Assembly (NCBI GenBank): GCA_963663665.2
Contig: CAXXKP010000001.1
Location: 930,001-994,000 of the forward strand
Source of the DNA: SABI01 sp963663665
GTDB lineage: Bacteria > Spirochaetota > Spirochaetia > Sphaerochaetales > Sphaerochaetaceae
Length of the DNA: 64,000 nucleotides
Direction: 5' to 3'
The notes beneath the pieces were generated by a model. It worked only from the letters and a program-made list of their open reading frames with translations, was not told where the DNA came from and searched no databases. Numbering within the stretch: position 1 is the first letter of the stretch; every line of letters begins with the position of its first letter. Shown here in pieces: positions 32,627-42,224 of the stretch. A program made the position numbers and the translations under genes.

Positions 32627-33913
32627 ATGGATGTGCTAAAAGAAAAAGCATTACGCTATCACTGTCTTGACGGGAAACCAGGTAAAGTTTCTGTTGTTCC
32701 CACAAAACCTTGTACAACTGCTGATGAGTTGTCTCTTGCTTATACTCCAGGAGTAGCAAAACCTGTCTTAGAGATTGCTGAAAATCCAGATACTGTATAC
32801 CAGTATACTTCAAAAGGGAATTTAGTTGCGGTTATTTCTAATGGCACAGCAATCTTGGGACTTGGAGATAGAGGAGCTCTTGCATCAAAACCTGTAATGG
32901 AAGGAAAGGGTGTTTTATTTAAGAGATTTGCAGATATCGACGTATTCGATATTGAAATTAATGAGAAAGATCCAAAGAAAATTATTGAGATGGTCAAGGC
33001 GATGGAACCAACTTTTGGTGGAGTAAACCTTGAGGATATTAAAGGTCCTGAATGTTTTGAAATTGAGCAAGAGCTTATTAAACAATGTAATATACCTATA
33101 TTTCATGATGATCAGCATGGTACTGCAATTATTAGCACCGCTGGTTTGATGAATGCAGTAGAAATTGTTGGTAAGAAACTAAGTGAAATAAAAGTTGTTG
33201 TAAATGGAGCGGGAGCAGCAGGAATTTCATGTGCAAAGATGTTTGTTGCATCAGGTGTTGATAAAATGAATATCACAATGCTCGATAGCAAAGGGGTTCT
33301 GTATATTGGAAGAAATGTATCTATGACTCCTGAAAAGCTAGATTTTGCACGAGAAACTGATATGAGAACCTTAGAAGACGCAATGGTAGGTGCTGATGTT
33401 TTTATGGGGGTCAGCGTTGCCGATTGTGTTACTGCTGAGATGGTTAAATCAATGGCGAAAGATCCAATTATCTTCGCAATGAGTAACCCTAACCCAGAAA
33501 TATCTTATGATCTTGCAGTTGCAACTCGTAGTGATTTAATTATGGCAACAGGTCGAAGTGATTATCCAAACCAAATAAATAATGTATTAGGATTTCCATT
33601 TATCTTCAGAGGTGCTCTTGATGTTAGAGCTTCAACAATAACTGAAGGAATGAAGATGGCAGCAGCGAAAGCTCTTGCAGCACTTGCTAAAGAAGATGTT
33701 CCTGAAATCGTTTCAAAGGCATATGCCGGAAGAAAATTCTCATTCGGTAGAGATTATATCGTTCCTAAACCCTTTGATCCACGAGTGATTAGCTGGGAAG
33801 CAGTTGCTGTGGCAAAAGCTGCTTGTGAAGAAGGAGTTGCTAGAACTCCTATCACTGACTGGGTAGCGTATGAGAAATCTTTAGTAGAAAGAATGGCCCC
33901 ATACTGGGTATAA
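32627..33913 (+). CDS. Malic enzyme (NAD(P)-dependent, oxaloacetate-decarboxylating)
   Basis: A 428-residue malic enzyme of the short bacterial type. Seen are SLAYTPGVAKPVLEI (about 35-50), the GDRGALASKPVMEGKG loop with a catalytic Lys, the metal-binding IDVFDIEI, and IFHDDQHGTAII. VVNGAGAAGISCAKM is the dinucleotide-binding turn, and MSNPNPEIS follows. It turns malate into pyruvate and CO2 with reduction of NAD(P)+. It is last of the DeoR operon; AAGGAG precedes it and a strong hairpin follows. Confidence 0.95.
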   Translation: MDVLKEKALRYHCLDGKPGKVSVVPTKPCTTADELSLAYTPGVAKPVLEIAENPDTVYQYTSKGNLVAVISNGTAILGLGDRGALASKPVMEGKGVLFKRFADIDVFDIEINEKDPKKIIEMVKAMEPTFGGVNLEDIKGPECFEIEQELIKQCNIPIFHDDQHGTAIISTAGLMNAVEIVGKKLSEIKVVVNGAGAAGISCAKMFVASGVDKMNITMLDSKGVLYIGRNVSMTPEKLDFARETDMRTLEDAMVGADVFMGVSVADCVTAEMVKSMAKDPIIFAMSNPNPEISYDLAVATRSDLIMATGRSDYPNQINNVLGFPFIFRGALDVRASTITEGMKMAAAKALAALAKEDVPEIVSKAYAGRKFSFGRDYIVPKPFDPRVISWEAVAVAKAACEEGVARTPITDWVAYEKSLVERMAPYWV

Positions 33914-33917
33914 TTTT

Positions 33918-33948
33918 ATAAGCCCTCTTGGAAAGCGAGAGGGCTTAT
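33918..33948. terminator. Hairpin between converging genes
   Basis: ATAAGCCCTC (33918-33927 region) pairs with GAGGGCTTAT (33939-33948), a GC-rich 10-bp stem just behind the malic enzyme stop codon and overlapping the stop of the opposite gene. T runs are short on both strands, but position and strength suggest a bidirectional terminator. Confidence 0.65.
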
Positions 33949-34544
33949 CACACATTCCACACTTCTTTTAACTGAGATTTAGCATTATCTAGAGTTTGCT
34001 GAAATTGATTTGATAATTGATTATAATTTTTTTGAAGGAATTGGATGAACTCAGGATCTTGCTCCATTGAAGAGTATGAACTTCTCCCGTATTGAGCTTC
34101 CATCTGTTGCCTTTTTTGTTCGAAAAGTGGTTTATATTGAGTTCGAGCCCTTTCTAACAAATTATCTCTTGAATCAAGATATTTTCCCATAAATGTTCCG
34201 ATTTGCCCCAATAGTTCAATAGATTCACTCTCCTCGCTTTCTATAAGGGAGGCAATACGTTGCATTTTTTCAACTCGTACTTGATAGTCATCACTTTGAG
34301 GAAGAGCAATATTCGCGATAATTGTTAAAGCTAATCCTTTCTTAATAAGAAGTTTCTCTTCTTCTGATTTTTCATTGAATGCTGTTTCTAGAGTAGAAAA
34401 AAGAGCATCTAAATCTACAAGATACGTCCCTGCCATTCTTCGACCTTCATCAATTAAATTATCTCGTTTTATTTTCTCTGTATCGATTTCAATATTTTCA
34501 GTTTTCTCTAACGCTATTTCCCAAGCAGATTTTAACAACGACAT
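33948..34544 (-). CDS. Hypothetical helical cytoplasmic protein
   Basis: A 198-residue protein with no signal peptide. It is almost wholly helical and charged, with LLKSAWEIALEKTENIEIDT at the N-terminus and a C-terminal Gln-rich coiled coil (FLQKNYNQLSNQFQQTLDNA). I recall similar unnamed proteins in spirochaetes but can assign no function. The ATG at 34544 is chosen because GAGGAG lies 6 bases upstream; a longer frame to 34607 exists. It is a single gene between the malic enzyme hairpin and the divergent AlaX-type gene. Confidence 0.75.
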   Translation of the reverse strand: MSLLKSAWEIALEKTENIEIDTEKIKRDNLIDEGRRMAGTYLVDLDALFSTLETAFNEKSEEEKLLIKKGLALTIIANIALPQSDDYQVRVEKMQRIASLIESEESESIELLGQIGTFMGKYLDSRDNLLERARTQYKPLFEQKRQQMEAQYGRSSYSSMEQDPEFIQFLQKNYNQLSNQFQQTLDNAKSQLKEVWNV

Positions 34545-34652
34545 ATCCATCTCCTCAATAATTCTTATTTCACTTGTAAAGATAACAGTCAATGGGCAAA
34601 CAGACAAGGGAGTCTATGGACGTAAGTATCGAATTTGAGTAGTCTATATTGT

Positions 34653-35861
34653 ATGAAATTAACAAATAAAATCTATCTAGCAGAACCATACAAAAGAGAA
34701 TTAACTGCAAAGATTGTAGCCATAGAAGAGTGGAAAGAATATCAAGGGATTATATTAGATTCAACTATTTTCTATCCTGAGGGGGGAGGTCCTAAAGGAG
34801 ATAGAGGGTATATAGATGCAACGTATGTTCATAATACCATCTACAAAGAAGATGGAACTATTCTTCATCTTGTGTCCACCGCGTGTTGCTTGGAAATTGG
34901 TAAAGAGTATAGGACTGTTTTAGACTGGCCTCATCGTTATCATTATATGAAGCACCATACAGCCCAACATTTGATAAGTGGGATTTTGTTCAATTCTTTT
35001 TCGATAGATACTCTTTCTGTTCATTTAAGTGAAGCTTACATTGCAATAGAGACGGGCACTTCTTTTATAAGTCCTATGGAAATTAATCTCATTGAAGATA
35101 AGGTTAATGATGCAATTCGTCATGGAGGTTTAATTCATTCTATAGAGGTCCATAAAGAAGATGTTCATCTGTTGAACTTAAGACGTAGTGTAAAAGTTGA
35201 TGGCCTCGTTCGTATAGTTACCATAGAAGGATATGATAAAATAGCTTGTGGAGGCGTTCATCTTGAAAATATCAGTGAAATAGAGCAAGTGATGTTTCAA
35301 TCAAGCGAATTAGTAAGAAATCATGTGAGATTATTCTTTCTTATATCTGATCTTGCGAGAAATGAGATAAGAGAAACTCTTGATGTGGTTGATTCTTTGA
35401 AGACCGAACTCTCGGTATCGCGTGATAAAATCGTTGAAAAAATTCAAGGTATTCAACAAGAAGTTGTCTCACTTAAAAGAGAGATACATTTATACCAGCA
35501 GAAAATTATTGATTTCATTATGTATCCTTATTTCGAAGCAGAAGAGATTCCGATTGTGATGTTAGATCTTAGTGAATATTCTTTTGATGCTCTAAAGATT
35601 ATTTCTAACTCAATACCCTCCTCACAAAAAATTGCATTATGTGCAATTAAACAGAGGGATCAAGAAAGTATGAATTATCTTATTTATTTGAAGGGCATTG
35701 GTGATGACCAGCAACTCTATAATGAAATAAAGAGTACTATACTGCTTTCCCTTGATGCAAAGGGAGGCGGTAAAGCTCCTCTATGGCAGGGGATTGCAAA
35801 ACTAAAGCCAGAAGTATTAATAGAGATTGAACATGTATGTAAGAGAGTAATCCGTGGATAG
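34653..35861 (+). CDS. AlaX-type alanyl-tRNA editing protein
   Basis: A 402-residue stand-alone relative of the AlaRS editing half. The N-terminal barrel (1-90) has DSTIFYPEGGGPKGDRG, and the zinc site is HHTAQHLISG (about 102-111) with CGGVH near 205. A coiled coil (245-300) and a C-terminal DHHA1-like domain with LSLDAKGGGKAPLWQG follow, as in long AlaX-L proteins. It hydrolyses mischarged Ser-tRNA-Ala or Gly-tRNA-Ala. The ATG at 34653 has no Shine-Dalgarno, and an in-frame TTG lies at 34635, so the start is uncertain. The stop overlaps the next gene by 8 bases. Confidence 0.9.
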   Translation: MKLTNKIYLAEPYKRELTAKIVAIEEWKEYQGIILDSTIFYPEGGGPKGDRGYIDATYVHNTIYKEDGTILHLVSTACCLEIGKEYRTVLDWPHRYHYMKHHTAQHLISGILFNSFSIDTLSVHLSEAYIAIETGTSFISPMEINLIEDKVNDAIRHGGLIHSIEVHKEDVHLLNLRRSVKVDGLVRIVTIEGYDKIACGGVHLENISEIEQVMFQSSELVRNHVRLFFLISDLARNEIRETLDVVDSLKTELSVSRDKIVEKIQGIQQEVVSLKREIHLYQQKIIDFIMYPYFEAEEIPIVMLDLSEYSFDALKIISNSIPSSQKIALCAIKQRDQESMNYLIYLKGIGDDQQLYNEIKSTILLSLDAKGGGKAPLWQGIAKLKPEVLIEIEHVCKRVIRG

Positions 35862-36477
35862 AGAGAAAAGAGGCAAAAAGCTTGAAGCTATTACTTCCTC
35901 TTCGTATTTTAAACTTGATGGCACTCTTGATTGGACACATCTTGTAAAAAAAGCAGTAATTTTTATTAGTTTTTTTATTATAGTATTTATCATTTTGTTC
36001 GTATTTTTAAAACCTCAAATGCAAACAGTTGCTAAATGGGTGACAGAGACCCTCGGGTATTCTGGTGTGTTCCTTTATACATTTATAGTCGACATGTTTA
36101 TTGTGCCTCTTACGGTAGATATTATCTTTCCTTTTGTTTCTCACTATAATACTGTACCTCTGCTATTAACGCTCTCCATTGCATCCTCGCTTGGGGGTAT
36201 CGGGGGATATCTTATTGGCAGGTTATTAGGCCATATATCAATTATAAAAGCATTCACATCTGGGTTTACTCAGGATGGGGAGAGCCTCATTAAGAAATAT
36301 GGTGTGTGGGCTGTTGTAATTGCTGCAATCACTCCAATTCCATTTTCTACAATTTGTTGGATGAGTGGAATGGTGAAAGTCCCGTTTTTATATGTTGCTT
36401 TAGCATCTTTAGCACGATTTCCTAGAATGATTATCTACTACGCCGCAGTGAAAGCTGGACTTATGATATTTCTCTAA
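35854..36477 (+). CDS. VTT/DedA-like membrane protein
   Basis: A 207-residue membrane protein with about five hydrophobic segments, from a GTG inside the end of the AlaX-type gene. The central LGGIGGYLIGRLLGH and the later AAITPIPFSTICWMSGMVKV correspond to the VTT (SNARE-associated, DedA/YqaA) family core with its re-entrant loops and proline. Relatives act in lipid-carrier recycling or membrane homeostasis; the exact role here is unknown. It converges on purB, with a 17-base overlap of the two 3' ends. Confidence 0.82.
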   Translation: MDREKRGKKLEAITSSSYFKLDGTLDWTHLVKKAVIFISFFIIVFIILFVFLKPQMQTVAKWVTETLGYSGVFLYTFIVDMFIVPLTVDIIFPFVSHYNTVPLLLTLSIASSLGGIGGYLIGRLLGHISIIKAFTSGFTQDGESLIKKYGVWAVVIAAITPIPFSTICWMSGMVKVPFLYVALASLARFPRMIIYYAAVKAGLMIFL

Positions 36478-37873
36478 TTGTTTTTTTTATTTTTTGTGAA
36501 AGAGCTACTGCTCTTTTAGGAGCATCTCCCACATAGTCACTTGCATCTAATAATAATGTAATAGTCTCTTTATCAAGAAAAGAGAGAATTTCTTCATCAC
36601 AAGTGATTAAATCCAATAAAGGATTAGTTTTTCCTAGTTGGACAGCCTCCCAAGCTAACAGAGAATGTTCTCTAATCCGTTCATGCATTTTCTGTCTATC
36701 AGCGCCACTTTTTCCAAGAGCCATGAGTATTCTCTCTGTTGCGGCAAAAGGTCCGTAAGTATTTAGATTTCGTTTGATGGTTGGTTTGTGAAAATTAAGA
36801 CCTTTTATGAGGCGGATTGATGTATGTAACACTTCATCACAGGTAAGGAAAAGCTCTGGTATGACAATTCTCCTATTTGCTGAGTCATCAAGAGTTCTTT
36901 CTAATATCATAGAGGCACTATTATTCCAAAGTACTTCAACTTGAGATGAAGCAAATCTACAAAGAGAGTCTATTTTCTCACTATTGATAGGGTTTCTTTT
37001 GAAAGGCATAGCTGATGAGCCTACTTGTTTGGCTCCAAAAGGTTCACTAACCTCACCGATTGGAGGGCTCATGAGAATTCGAATATCGAGAGCTGCTTTT
37101 GAGAGTGATGCACATAATGAAGAGAGTACTACACCTAATCTGTAATCTTGTTTCCGTGTGTATACTTGAGTTGCTACATCGAAGGGTTTTAGTCCAATTT
37201 CCTCCATGATAAGAGCCTCAAATTCCATAGTACTAAGATCTGTCCCTTCAAGAAGAGCCATGTATGAGGCACTTGTGCCTACTGCCCCTTTCATTCCTTT
37301 CCCTTTTAATCGAGCTTTAAGGGTGCGAATATCTTGTAAGTCATCAAGAAGATCTTGACCTATTTGAGCAAGTCTATAGCCAATCGTTGTCGGTTCAGCA
37401 GGTTGGATGTGGGTAAAAGCCATGCAAGCACTTTCACTTTCATCTTCAATTCTTGTCGCTAAATGCGATAGTAGGGAGATAAGATTTTTCTCAATCAGGT
37501 TGAGAGCCTCTTTCTGGCGGATCACATCCATGTTATCTAAGATATCCATACTTGTAGCACCTAGGTGGATGATTGCTCCACCTAGAGGACATTGCTCTGC
37601 GTATGTTTTTATCTCTGCCATCAAATCATGATGAATTTCTTTTTCAATTTCACTTGCACGATCGATATCTATATCATTTTTATGAGAGATGAGATCATCA
37701 ACTTGTTCTTTCGATATCAGGCCCACTTTCTGTTGAGCCTTTGCGAGGGCTATCCAGATAGTTCGTAAGAGAGTTCTCTTATGAACTTCGCTGTAAATAC
37801 CTCTCATTTCTTCACTGCCATAGCGCCATGTGAAAGGGGAGATGAAAGAAGAGTGATCATATGTTTCGCTCAT
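36461..37873 (-). CDS. purB: Adenylosuccinate lyase
   Basis: A 470-residue fumarase-superfamily lyase. Recognised blocks are HLGATSMDILDNMDVI (substrate His), AFTHIQPAEPTTIGYRLAQ and the family signature SSAMPFKRNPINSEK, where Phe replaces the common His. It splits adenylosuccinate to AMP and fumarate, and SAICAR to AICAR. The ATG at 37873 follows AAGGA and lies 13 bases behind purA; the longer frame to 37921 would overlap purA. Last gene of a salvage operon. Confidence 0.95.
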   Translation of the reverse strand: MSETYDHSSFISPFTWRYGSEEMRGIYSEVHKRTLLRTIWIALAKAQQKVGLISKEQVDDLISHKNDIDIDRASEIEKEIHHDLMAEIKTYAEQCPLGGAIIHLGATSMDILDNMDVIRQKEALNLIEKNLISLLSHLATRIEDESESACMAFTHIQPAEPTTIGYRLAQIGQDLLDDLQDIRTLKARLKGKGMKGAVGTSASYMALLEGTDLSTMEFEALIMEEIGLKPFDVATQVYTRKQDYRLGVVLSSLCASLSKAALDIRILMSPPIGEVSEPFGAKQVGSSAMPFKRNPINSEKIDSLCRFASSQVEVLWNNSASMILERTLDDSANRRIVIPELFLTCDEVLHTSIRLIKGLNFHKPTIKRNLNTYGPFAATERILMALGKSGADRQKMHERIREHSLLAWEAVQLGKTNPLLDLITCDEEILSFLDKETITLLLDASDYVGDAPKRAVALSQKIKKTIREIS

Positions 37874-37886
37874 ACTACTTTTGTCC

Positions 37887-39155
37887 TTAACGAATAATGA
37901 TTTGATCGCGTTCTGGACCAACTGAGATGAATTTCACAGGAGCTCCAGTGAGTTCTCCAAGTCTGTTTATATAGGCTTGAGCTTTTAGAGGGAGTTCTTC
38001 CCAGGTTCGTGCATTTTCTGTGCTTGTAAGCCAACCTTCCCAAGTTTCATAGATTGGAACAGCTTGCTCTTGGCCTGCTGTATCAGGAAGATCTGTGATT
38101 GTCTCTCCATCTAGAGTATATCCTGTACAAATTTTAATTGTTTCAAACGAGTCGAGGATGTCAAGCTTTGTGACAGCGAGGGAAGTAAATCCATTTACCC
38201 AGCAACTAAAAGATGCGGCAACAGCATCAAACCAACCACATCTTCGTGGTCGTCCTGTTGTTGCTCCAAATTCTGAACCGATTGTTCTTAATCTTTCCCC
38301 ATCGTTATCAAATAATTCTGTTGGGAATGGTCCTCCACCAACAGAGGTAGAATAGACTTTAAGGACCCCGATGATTTCGTTAATTCGTCGTGGTGAGATT
38401 CCTGCTCCATTAGCAGCTCCACCAGCAGTAGGGTTGCTACTTGTGGTATATGGGTAGATACCCCAATCTAAGTCTCTCATAATACCAAGTTGTCCTTCTA
38501 GGACAATGTTTTTATCTTCTAATATGGCTTTCTTAACAAGAGGAAGTGTGTCAATTATTTTTTCCCCATAACGAGCTCTCCATGAAGCACACAAGTCCAT
38601 AAGATCTTCTACTTTTACTTCTTCAATACCATAATAACTCAGTTGTCGGTTCTTTTGTGGGAGCATCATTTCGAGTCTCACTCGTAATCTTTCTGGATCT
38701 AAAATATCTGCAGCTCGGATACCAACTCTGCTAGCCTTATCACTATAACAAGGGCCAATACCTCGTTTTGTAGTACCAACAGCCCATCCACTTTTTTTAC
38801 TTGCTTCTTCAGCACCATCTAATAAGCAGTGGAAAGGGAGAATAAGGTGAGCTCTCCGATCAATGAAGAGATTATCAACATTGACGCCAGAACTTTTGAC
38901 AGTATCAAGTTCAACACTCATTGTGTCAAAATTAACTACGGTTCCTGCTCCTACAATACAAACTGTTTCTGGATTGAAAATACCAGAGGGGACAATATGA
39001 AGCGCAAATTTACCTTTGTCATTAATGACTGTGTGTCCTGCATTGTCTCCACCTTGGAAGCGAATGACTACTTCAGCTTTCTGTGCTAAGTAATCGACAA
39101 CTCGTCCTTTTCCTTCATCACCCCATTGGGCTCCTACAATTGCGGTTACACTCAT
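37887..39155 (-). CDS. purA: Adenylosuccinate synthetase
   Basis: A 422-residue enzyme joining IMP and aspartate with GTP. The N-terminal VGAQWGDEGKGRVVDYLA (7-24) is the GTP/Mg2+ loop with catalytic Asp13. GGDNAGHTV holds the catalytic His. GIGPCYSDKASR, TTGRPRRCGWFD and a closing SVGPERDQII follow. Length is normal. Together with purB it turns IMP from the upstream phosphoribosyltransferases into AMP. Confidence 0.97.
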   Translation of the reverse strand: MSVTAIVGAQWGDEGKGRVVDYLAQKAEVVIRFQGGDNAGHTVINDKGKFALHIVPSGIFNPETVCIVGAGTVVNFDTMSVELDTVKSSGVNVDNLFIDRRAHLILPFHCLLDGAEEASKKSGWAVGTTKRGIGPCYSDKASRVGIRAADILDPERLRVRLEMMLPQKNRQLSYYGIEEVKVEDLMDLCASWRARYGEKIIDTLPLVKKAILEDKNIVLEGQLGIMRDLDWGIYPYTTSSNPTAGGAANGAGISPRRINEIIGVLKVYSTSVGGGPFPTELFDNDGERLRTIGSEFGATTGRPRRCGWFDAVAASFSCWVNGFTSLAVTKLDILDSFETIKICTGYTLDGETITDLPDTAGQEQAVPIYETWEGWLTSTENARTWEELPLKAQAYINRLGELTGAPVKFISVGPERDQIIIR

Positions 39156-39160
39156 TATAT

Positions 39161-39709
39161 TTACTCCTTCCCAGCTTTAGTATACTCATTTAACATTAAT
39201 TGTTCGTTTCTGTCATGGTCTGTAATATCATCGGCGTCCCAAGGATATTTAATCCATAAATCATCTATATCCATTCCAGAGAAATAACGTGTAATTTCTG
39301 GAGGGAATTCAGCATCTTTTTTCTTCTTTTTGTTATGCAGCACCAATACAGCAATTTCTTTTGGATTATTTGTGAGTAACTCGCTTACACAATAACTTAA
39401 TGTTGCTCGAGTATCATCAACCTCATCAATGAGGAGCACCTTCTTTCCCTTAAGTTGTTTCTCAGTTTGATCAATCCATTGGATTTTCTGTGGATGAGTA
39501 GTATGCTTCTGATCTAAATTATAATATGAAATACCTACCGCAAGAATAGGCCTATTAATGAAAGTCTTCATAATTCGTGCAGGTATGAATCCACCAGAAC
39601 CAATAGCTACAATAACATCTGGGTCAAACCCAGAGGCCATAAGACGGTGTGCTAAAGATTTTACTAAGGTGTGGATAGAGTTGTAACCCACATAGAATTT
39701 ATTGTCCAT
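39161..39709 (-). CDS. Purine phosphoribosyltransferase family protein
   Basis: A 182-residue type-I phosphoribosyltransferase. The PRPP loop is VLLIDEVDDTRATL (about 92-105). VIVAIGSGGFIPARIM near 35-50 and the late DDLWIKYPWDADDI recall the short XPRT/Hpt1-like enzymes that act on xanthine, hypoxanthine or guanine. It lies between hpt and purA in the operon, so it probably widens the range of bases salvaged. The exact base is not determined by what I can see. Confidence 0.85.
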   Translation of the reverse strand: MDNKFYVGYNSIHTLVKSLAHRLMASGFDPDVIVAIGSGGFIPARIMKTFINRPILAVGISYYNLDQKHTTHPQKIQWIDQTEKQLKGKKVLLIDEVDDTRATLSYCVSELLTNNPKEIAVLVLHNKKKKKDAEFPPEITRYFSGMDIDDLWIKYPWDADDITDHDRNEQLMLNEYTKAGKE

Positions 39710-39730
39710 ATTTGTTCCTTTTAAAACGTA

Positions 39731-40294
39731 TTAATCAATGACAGGGATCATTTCGGCAATGTATGGGAGTGTGCGATATTTCTCAGCATAATCAAGGCCA
39801 TAGCCTACAACCCATACATCTGGTATTTGAAAACCGACGTAATCAAGTTCAACATTAACCTTTCTTCTGTCTGGTTTATCTAGCAGAACTGCTGTTTTCA
39901 AGGAAGCAACATCTCGACTAATAAAGTTTCTGCAAAGATAATCAAGAGTGAACCCACTATCAAGAATATCCTCAATAATCATCACATGTTTACCAGCTAA
40001 GTTTTCCCTTGTATCCATAATCATGCGGACATTTCCATTCGAATTTGAAGTATTCCCATAACTCGATAAAGAGATGAAATCAACTTCATGAGATATATCT
40101 AATTTTCGACATAAGTCAGCTAAAAAAATAAAAGAACCTTTAAGAACACCTACAATAATCAATTTATCATTGATTGAAGCATAATCAGTATTTATTTGTC
40201 TCGCTAATTCATTAACCCTTCTGGCAATAGTGTCAGCATCAATAAGAACACGCACCAAATCTTTGGTGAGAGGAGGAATGGCAATAGACGACAT
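39731..40294 (-). CDS. hpt: Hypoxanthine phosphoribosyltransferase
   Basis: A 187-residue enzyme with the standard bacterial HPRT pattern: LIIVGVLKGSFIFLADLCRK, FISLSSYGN, and PRPP motif HVMIIEDILDSGFTL, followed by KTAVLLDKP and VGYGLDYAEKYR near the end. It makes IMP (and GMP) from base and PRPP. AAGGAG lies before the ATG. First gene of hpt, second phosphoribosyltransferase, purA, purB, each separated by 5 to 21 bases. Confidence 0.96.
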   Translation of the reverse strand: MSSIAIPPLTKDLVRVLIDADTIARRVNELARQINTDYASINDKLIIVGVLKGSFIFLADLCRKLDISHEVDFISLSSYGNTSNSNGNVRMIMDTRENLAGKHVMIIEDILDSGFTLDYLCRNFISRDVASLKTAVLLDKPDRRKVNVELDYVGFQIPDVWVVGYGLDYAEKYRTLPYIAEMIPVID

Positions 40295-40332
40295 GGCATC
40301 TCCTTAATAAAAGTAGAACCTTTTATGGTAAT

Positions 40333-40362
40333 TGGATAACAGAAAAGAGGTGCCCCTGTCAA
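40333..40362 (-). promoter_or_regulatory. Promoter of the purine salvage operon
   Basis: On the minus strand TTGACA (40362-40357), 18 bases, TATCCA (40338-40333), with the hpt start 39 bases downstream. No purine riboswitch fold is seen in the short leader. Confidence 0.65.
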
Positions 40363-40441
40363 GCCAAAGGAGCATTTGTTATTACATATTCGACTCATTT
40401 AAGGGTCCCTATCCTAAAAAAATTTTCTTCTACATATTGTT

Positions 40442-42088
40442 TCATTTTTTTAAAGAGAGGTTCATGTTTTGAAGGGCATCGATTGCCTCTAGTACATTCC
40501 CGTATGTTTTTTTTGTTGTAACAGTTTCAATAAGATGAAAGCGCTCTACTAATGTAAGGACCTCTGGTTGAAGAGCACAAAGAAAAACTTTCACCCTTTT
40601 TTTTGAAAGGGCTTCAATCAACGTCTCTAATGTCATAATTGCTGAATAATCTATTAAAGGAACTCCTCTTAATGAAATTATCAGAGGACCTTTTTTGTCA
40701 AACTCTGACAAAGCTTGTTCAAGAGCAACACAGGTACCAAAAAAAAGTGGTCCAGAGATATACATAACTTGAGCATTAGCATGCTCTTTATCAACAAGGT
40801 GTCCTTCGATACTTTTTGTATCAATAGGGGTGTATGAGTACGTGATTTTGCTACTTTTAAAGAAAAACATGATTATTGAGAAACTTACCCCTAATAGAAT
40901 TGCTATAGTGAGGTCGAAAATAACGGTTGTGCTTAATGTAATGATGAATTGAGCGATTGAAGTCTTACTTTTGTGAGAAATCATCTCTTTTATACTATCC
41001 CAGTCATTCATTCTAAATGCTGTGACTACAAGGATACTAGAAAGCGCAACTAGTGGTACTTTACTCATCAAGGGAGCTAAAAAGAGAACAATGAACAGGA
41101 GTACTATTCCATGGATGATACTTGTCAGGCGAGTGACCCCGCCATTGTTAATAGCAACACTTGTTCTTGCAATAGCTGCTGTAGATGGAATGCCTCCTAG
41201 GAATGGGAGAAGTGTGTTTATAATGCCTTGAGCATAAAGTTCTTGGCCAACATTACTTTTCTCATTTTTCATAACCTCCCCGCTAACTAAGCATAGAAGC
41301 GTTTCGACCATGCCTAGCGCAGCAATACTCAAAGCACTCGGAAGTATAGCTGTAACGACTGAGATATTTATTGACGAGAATTTCAGTCTAAATGGGAGTA
41401 TTATTGATCGGGGAATATCTCCAACTAAAGCCAAAGGAAGCTTTCCAACAGAAGATGCTACCAATGCGAGTATGAGAACAACCATACTAGCTGGTAATTT
41501 CTTTCCCCATTTTTTTGGCCACAGAAGCATAACGATAATAAGAGCAACAGTCGTAAGTGCTGAGGTAAAATTTATGGGAAACCCAAGTTTTCCGTATGAA
41601 AGGAATCTTTCAAGCATTGTGAATCCTTCACTTTTTACAGAAAAAATTGTATCTACCTGTCCACCTATTATTACCACAGCGATACCGCTCGTAAATCCTG
41701 TCACCACGGCGCTTGGGATAATTGAGACAATTTTTCCCATCTTCAGAATTGCTGCTATAGTAAGAAATATGCCGGAAAGGAAGCCTGCAATAAAAACACC
41801 CTCAATTCCATAATGGTAACTTATAGGTAATAAAATCGCTGCCATTGCACCAGTAGGACCACTAATTTGAAAAGAAGACCCTCCAAGAAATCCAATGAAA
41901 ATTCCAGCAAAGATTGCAGTTATCATTCCACTAGCAGGAGGAACGCCTGAAGCAATACTGAATGCGAGTGCGAGAGGAAGTGCCACGAGTGCAACAACAA
42001 GGCCACTGACTGTGTCATTTTTGAGAGTAGGGAGAGAGTATCCTTTAAATTCGTTTTTCAATATTGGGATCAAAGGGATTTTTAACAT
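40442..42088 (-). CDS. SulP-family anion transporter with STAS domain
   Basis: A 548-residue membrane protein of the SLC26/SulP family. Eleven or so hydrophobic segments occupy 20-410, with ALPLALAFSIASGVPPASGM and FQISGPTGAMAAILLPISY near the N-terminus as substrate-binding repeats. A cytoplasmic STAS domain follows (about 435-540; GPLIISLRGVPLIDYSAIMT). Members import sulfate, bicarbonate or dicarboxylates by H+ or Na+ symport; the anion here is unknown. Single gene, divergent from the flavin reductase operon. Confidence 0.92.
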   Translation of the reverse strand: MLKIPLIPILKNEFKGYSLPTLKNDTVSGLVVALVALPLALAFSIASGVPPASGMITAIFAGIFIGFLGGSSFQISGPTGAMAAILLPISYHYGIEGVFIAGFLSGIFLTIAAILKMGKIVSIIPSAVVTGFTSGIAVVIIGGQVDTIFSVKSEGFTMLERFLSYGKLGFPINFTSALTTVALIIVMLLWPKKWGKKLPASMVVLILALVASSVGKLPLALVGDIPRSIILPFRLKFSSINISVVTAILPSALSIAALGMVETLLCLVSGEVMKNEKSNVGQELYAQGIINTLLPFLGGIPSTAAIARTSVAINNGGVTRLTSIIHGIVLLFIVLFLAPLMSKVPLVALSSILVVTAFRMNDWDSIKEMISHKSKTSIAQFIITLSTTVIFDLTIAILLGVSFSIIMFFFKSSKITYSYTPIDTKSIEGHLVDKEHANAQVMYISGPLFFGTCVALEQALSEFDKKGPLIISLRGVPLIDYSAIMTLETLIEALSKKRVKVFLCALQPEVLTLVERFHLIETVTTKKTYGNVLEAIDALQNMNLSLKK

Positions 42089-42188
42089 AAAACCCTCCTA
42101 ATGAGTGATAATATCAGATGTATATCACCAAATGAGAAACTCAACAAGGACTCTACGTATATAATAATGGATAAAAGGATCGTCATGA

Positions 42189-42218
42189 TTGACTTATCCT
42201 TACTGCTAATTATATAAT
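42189..42218 (+). promoter_or_regulatory. Promoter of the flavin reductase/PDH-E1 operon
   Basis: TTGACT (42189-42194), 18 bases, TATAAT (42213-42218). The transcript would start near 42225, at the edge of the structured leader. Confidence 0.65.
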
Positions 42219-42224
42219 TAAAAA

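Noticed and set aside
41310..41813. A 167-codon frame opposite the SulP gene
   Set aside because: Fully antisense to conserved membrane-helix coding sequence; composition explained by the opposite strand.
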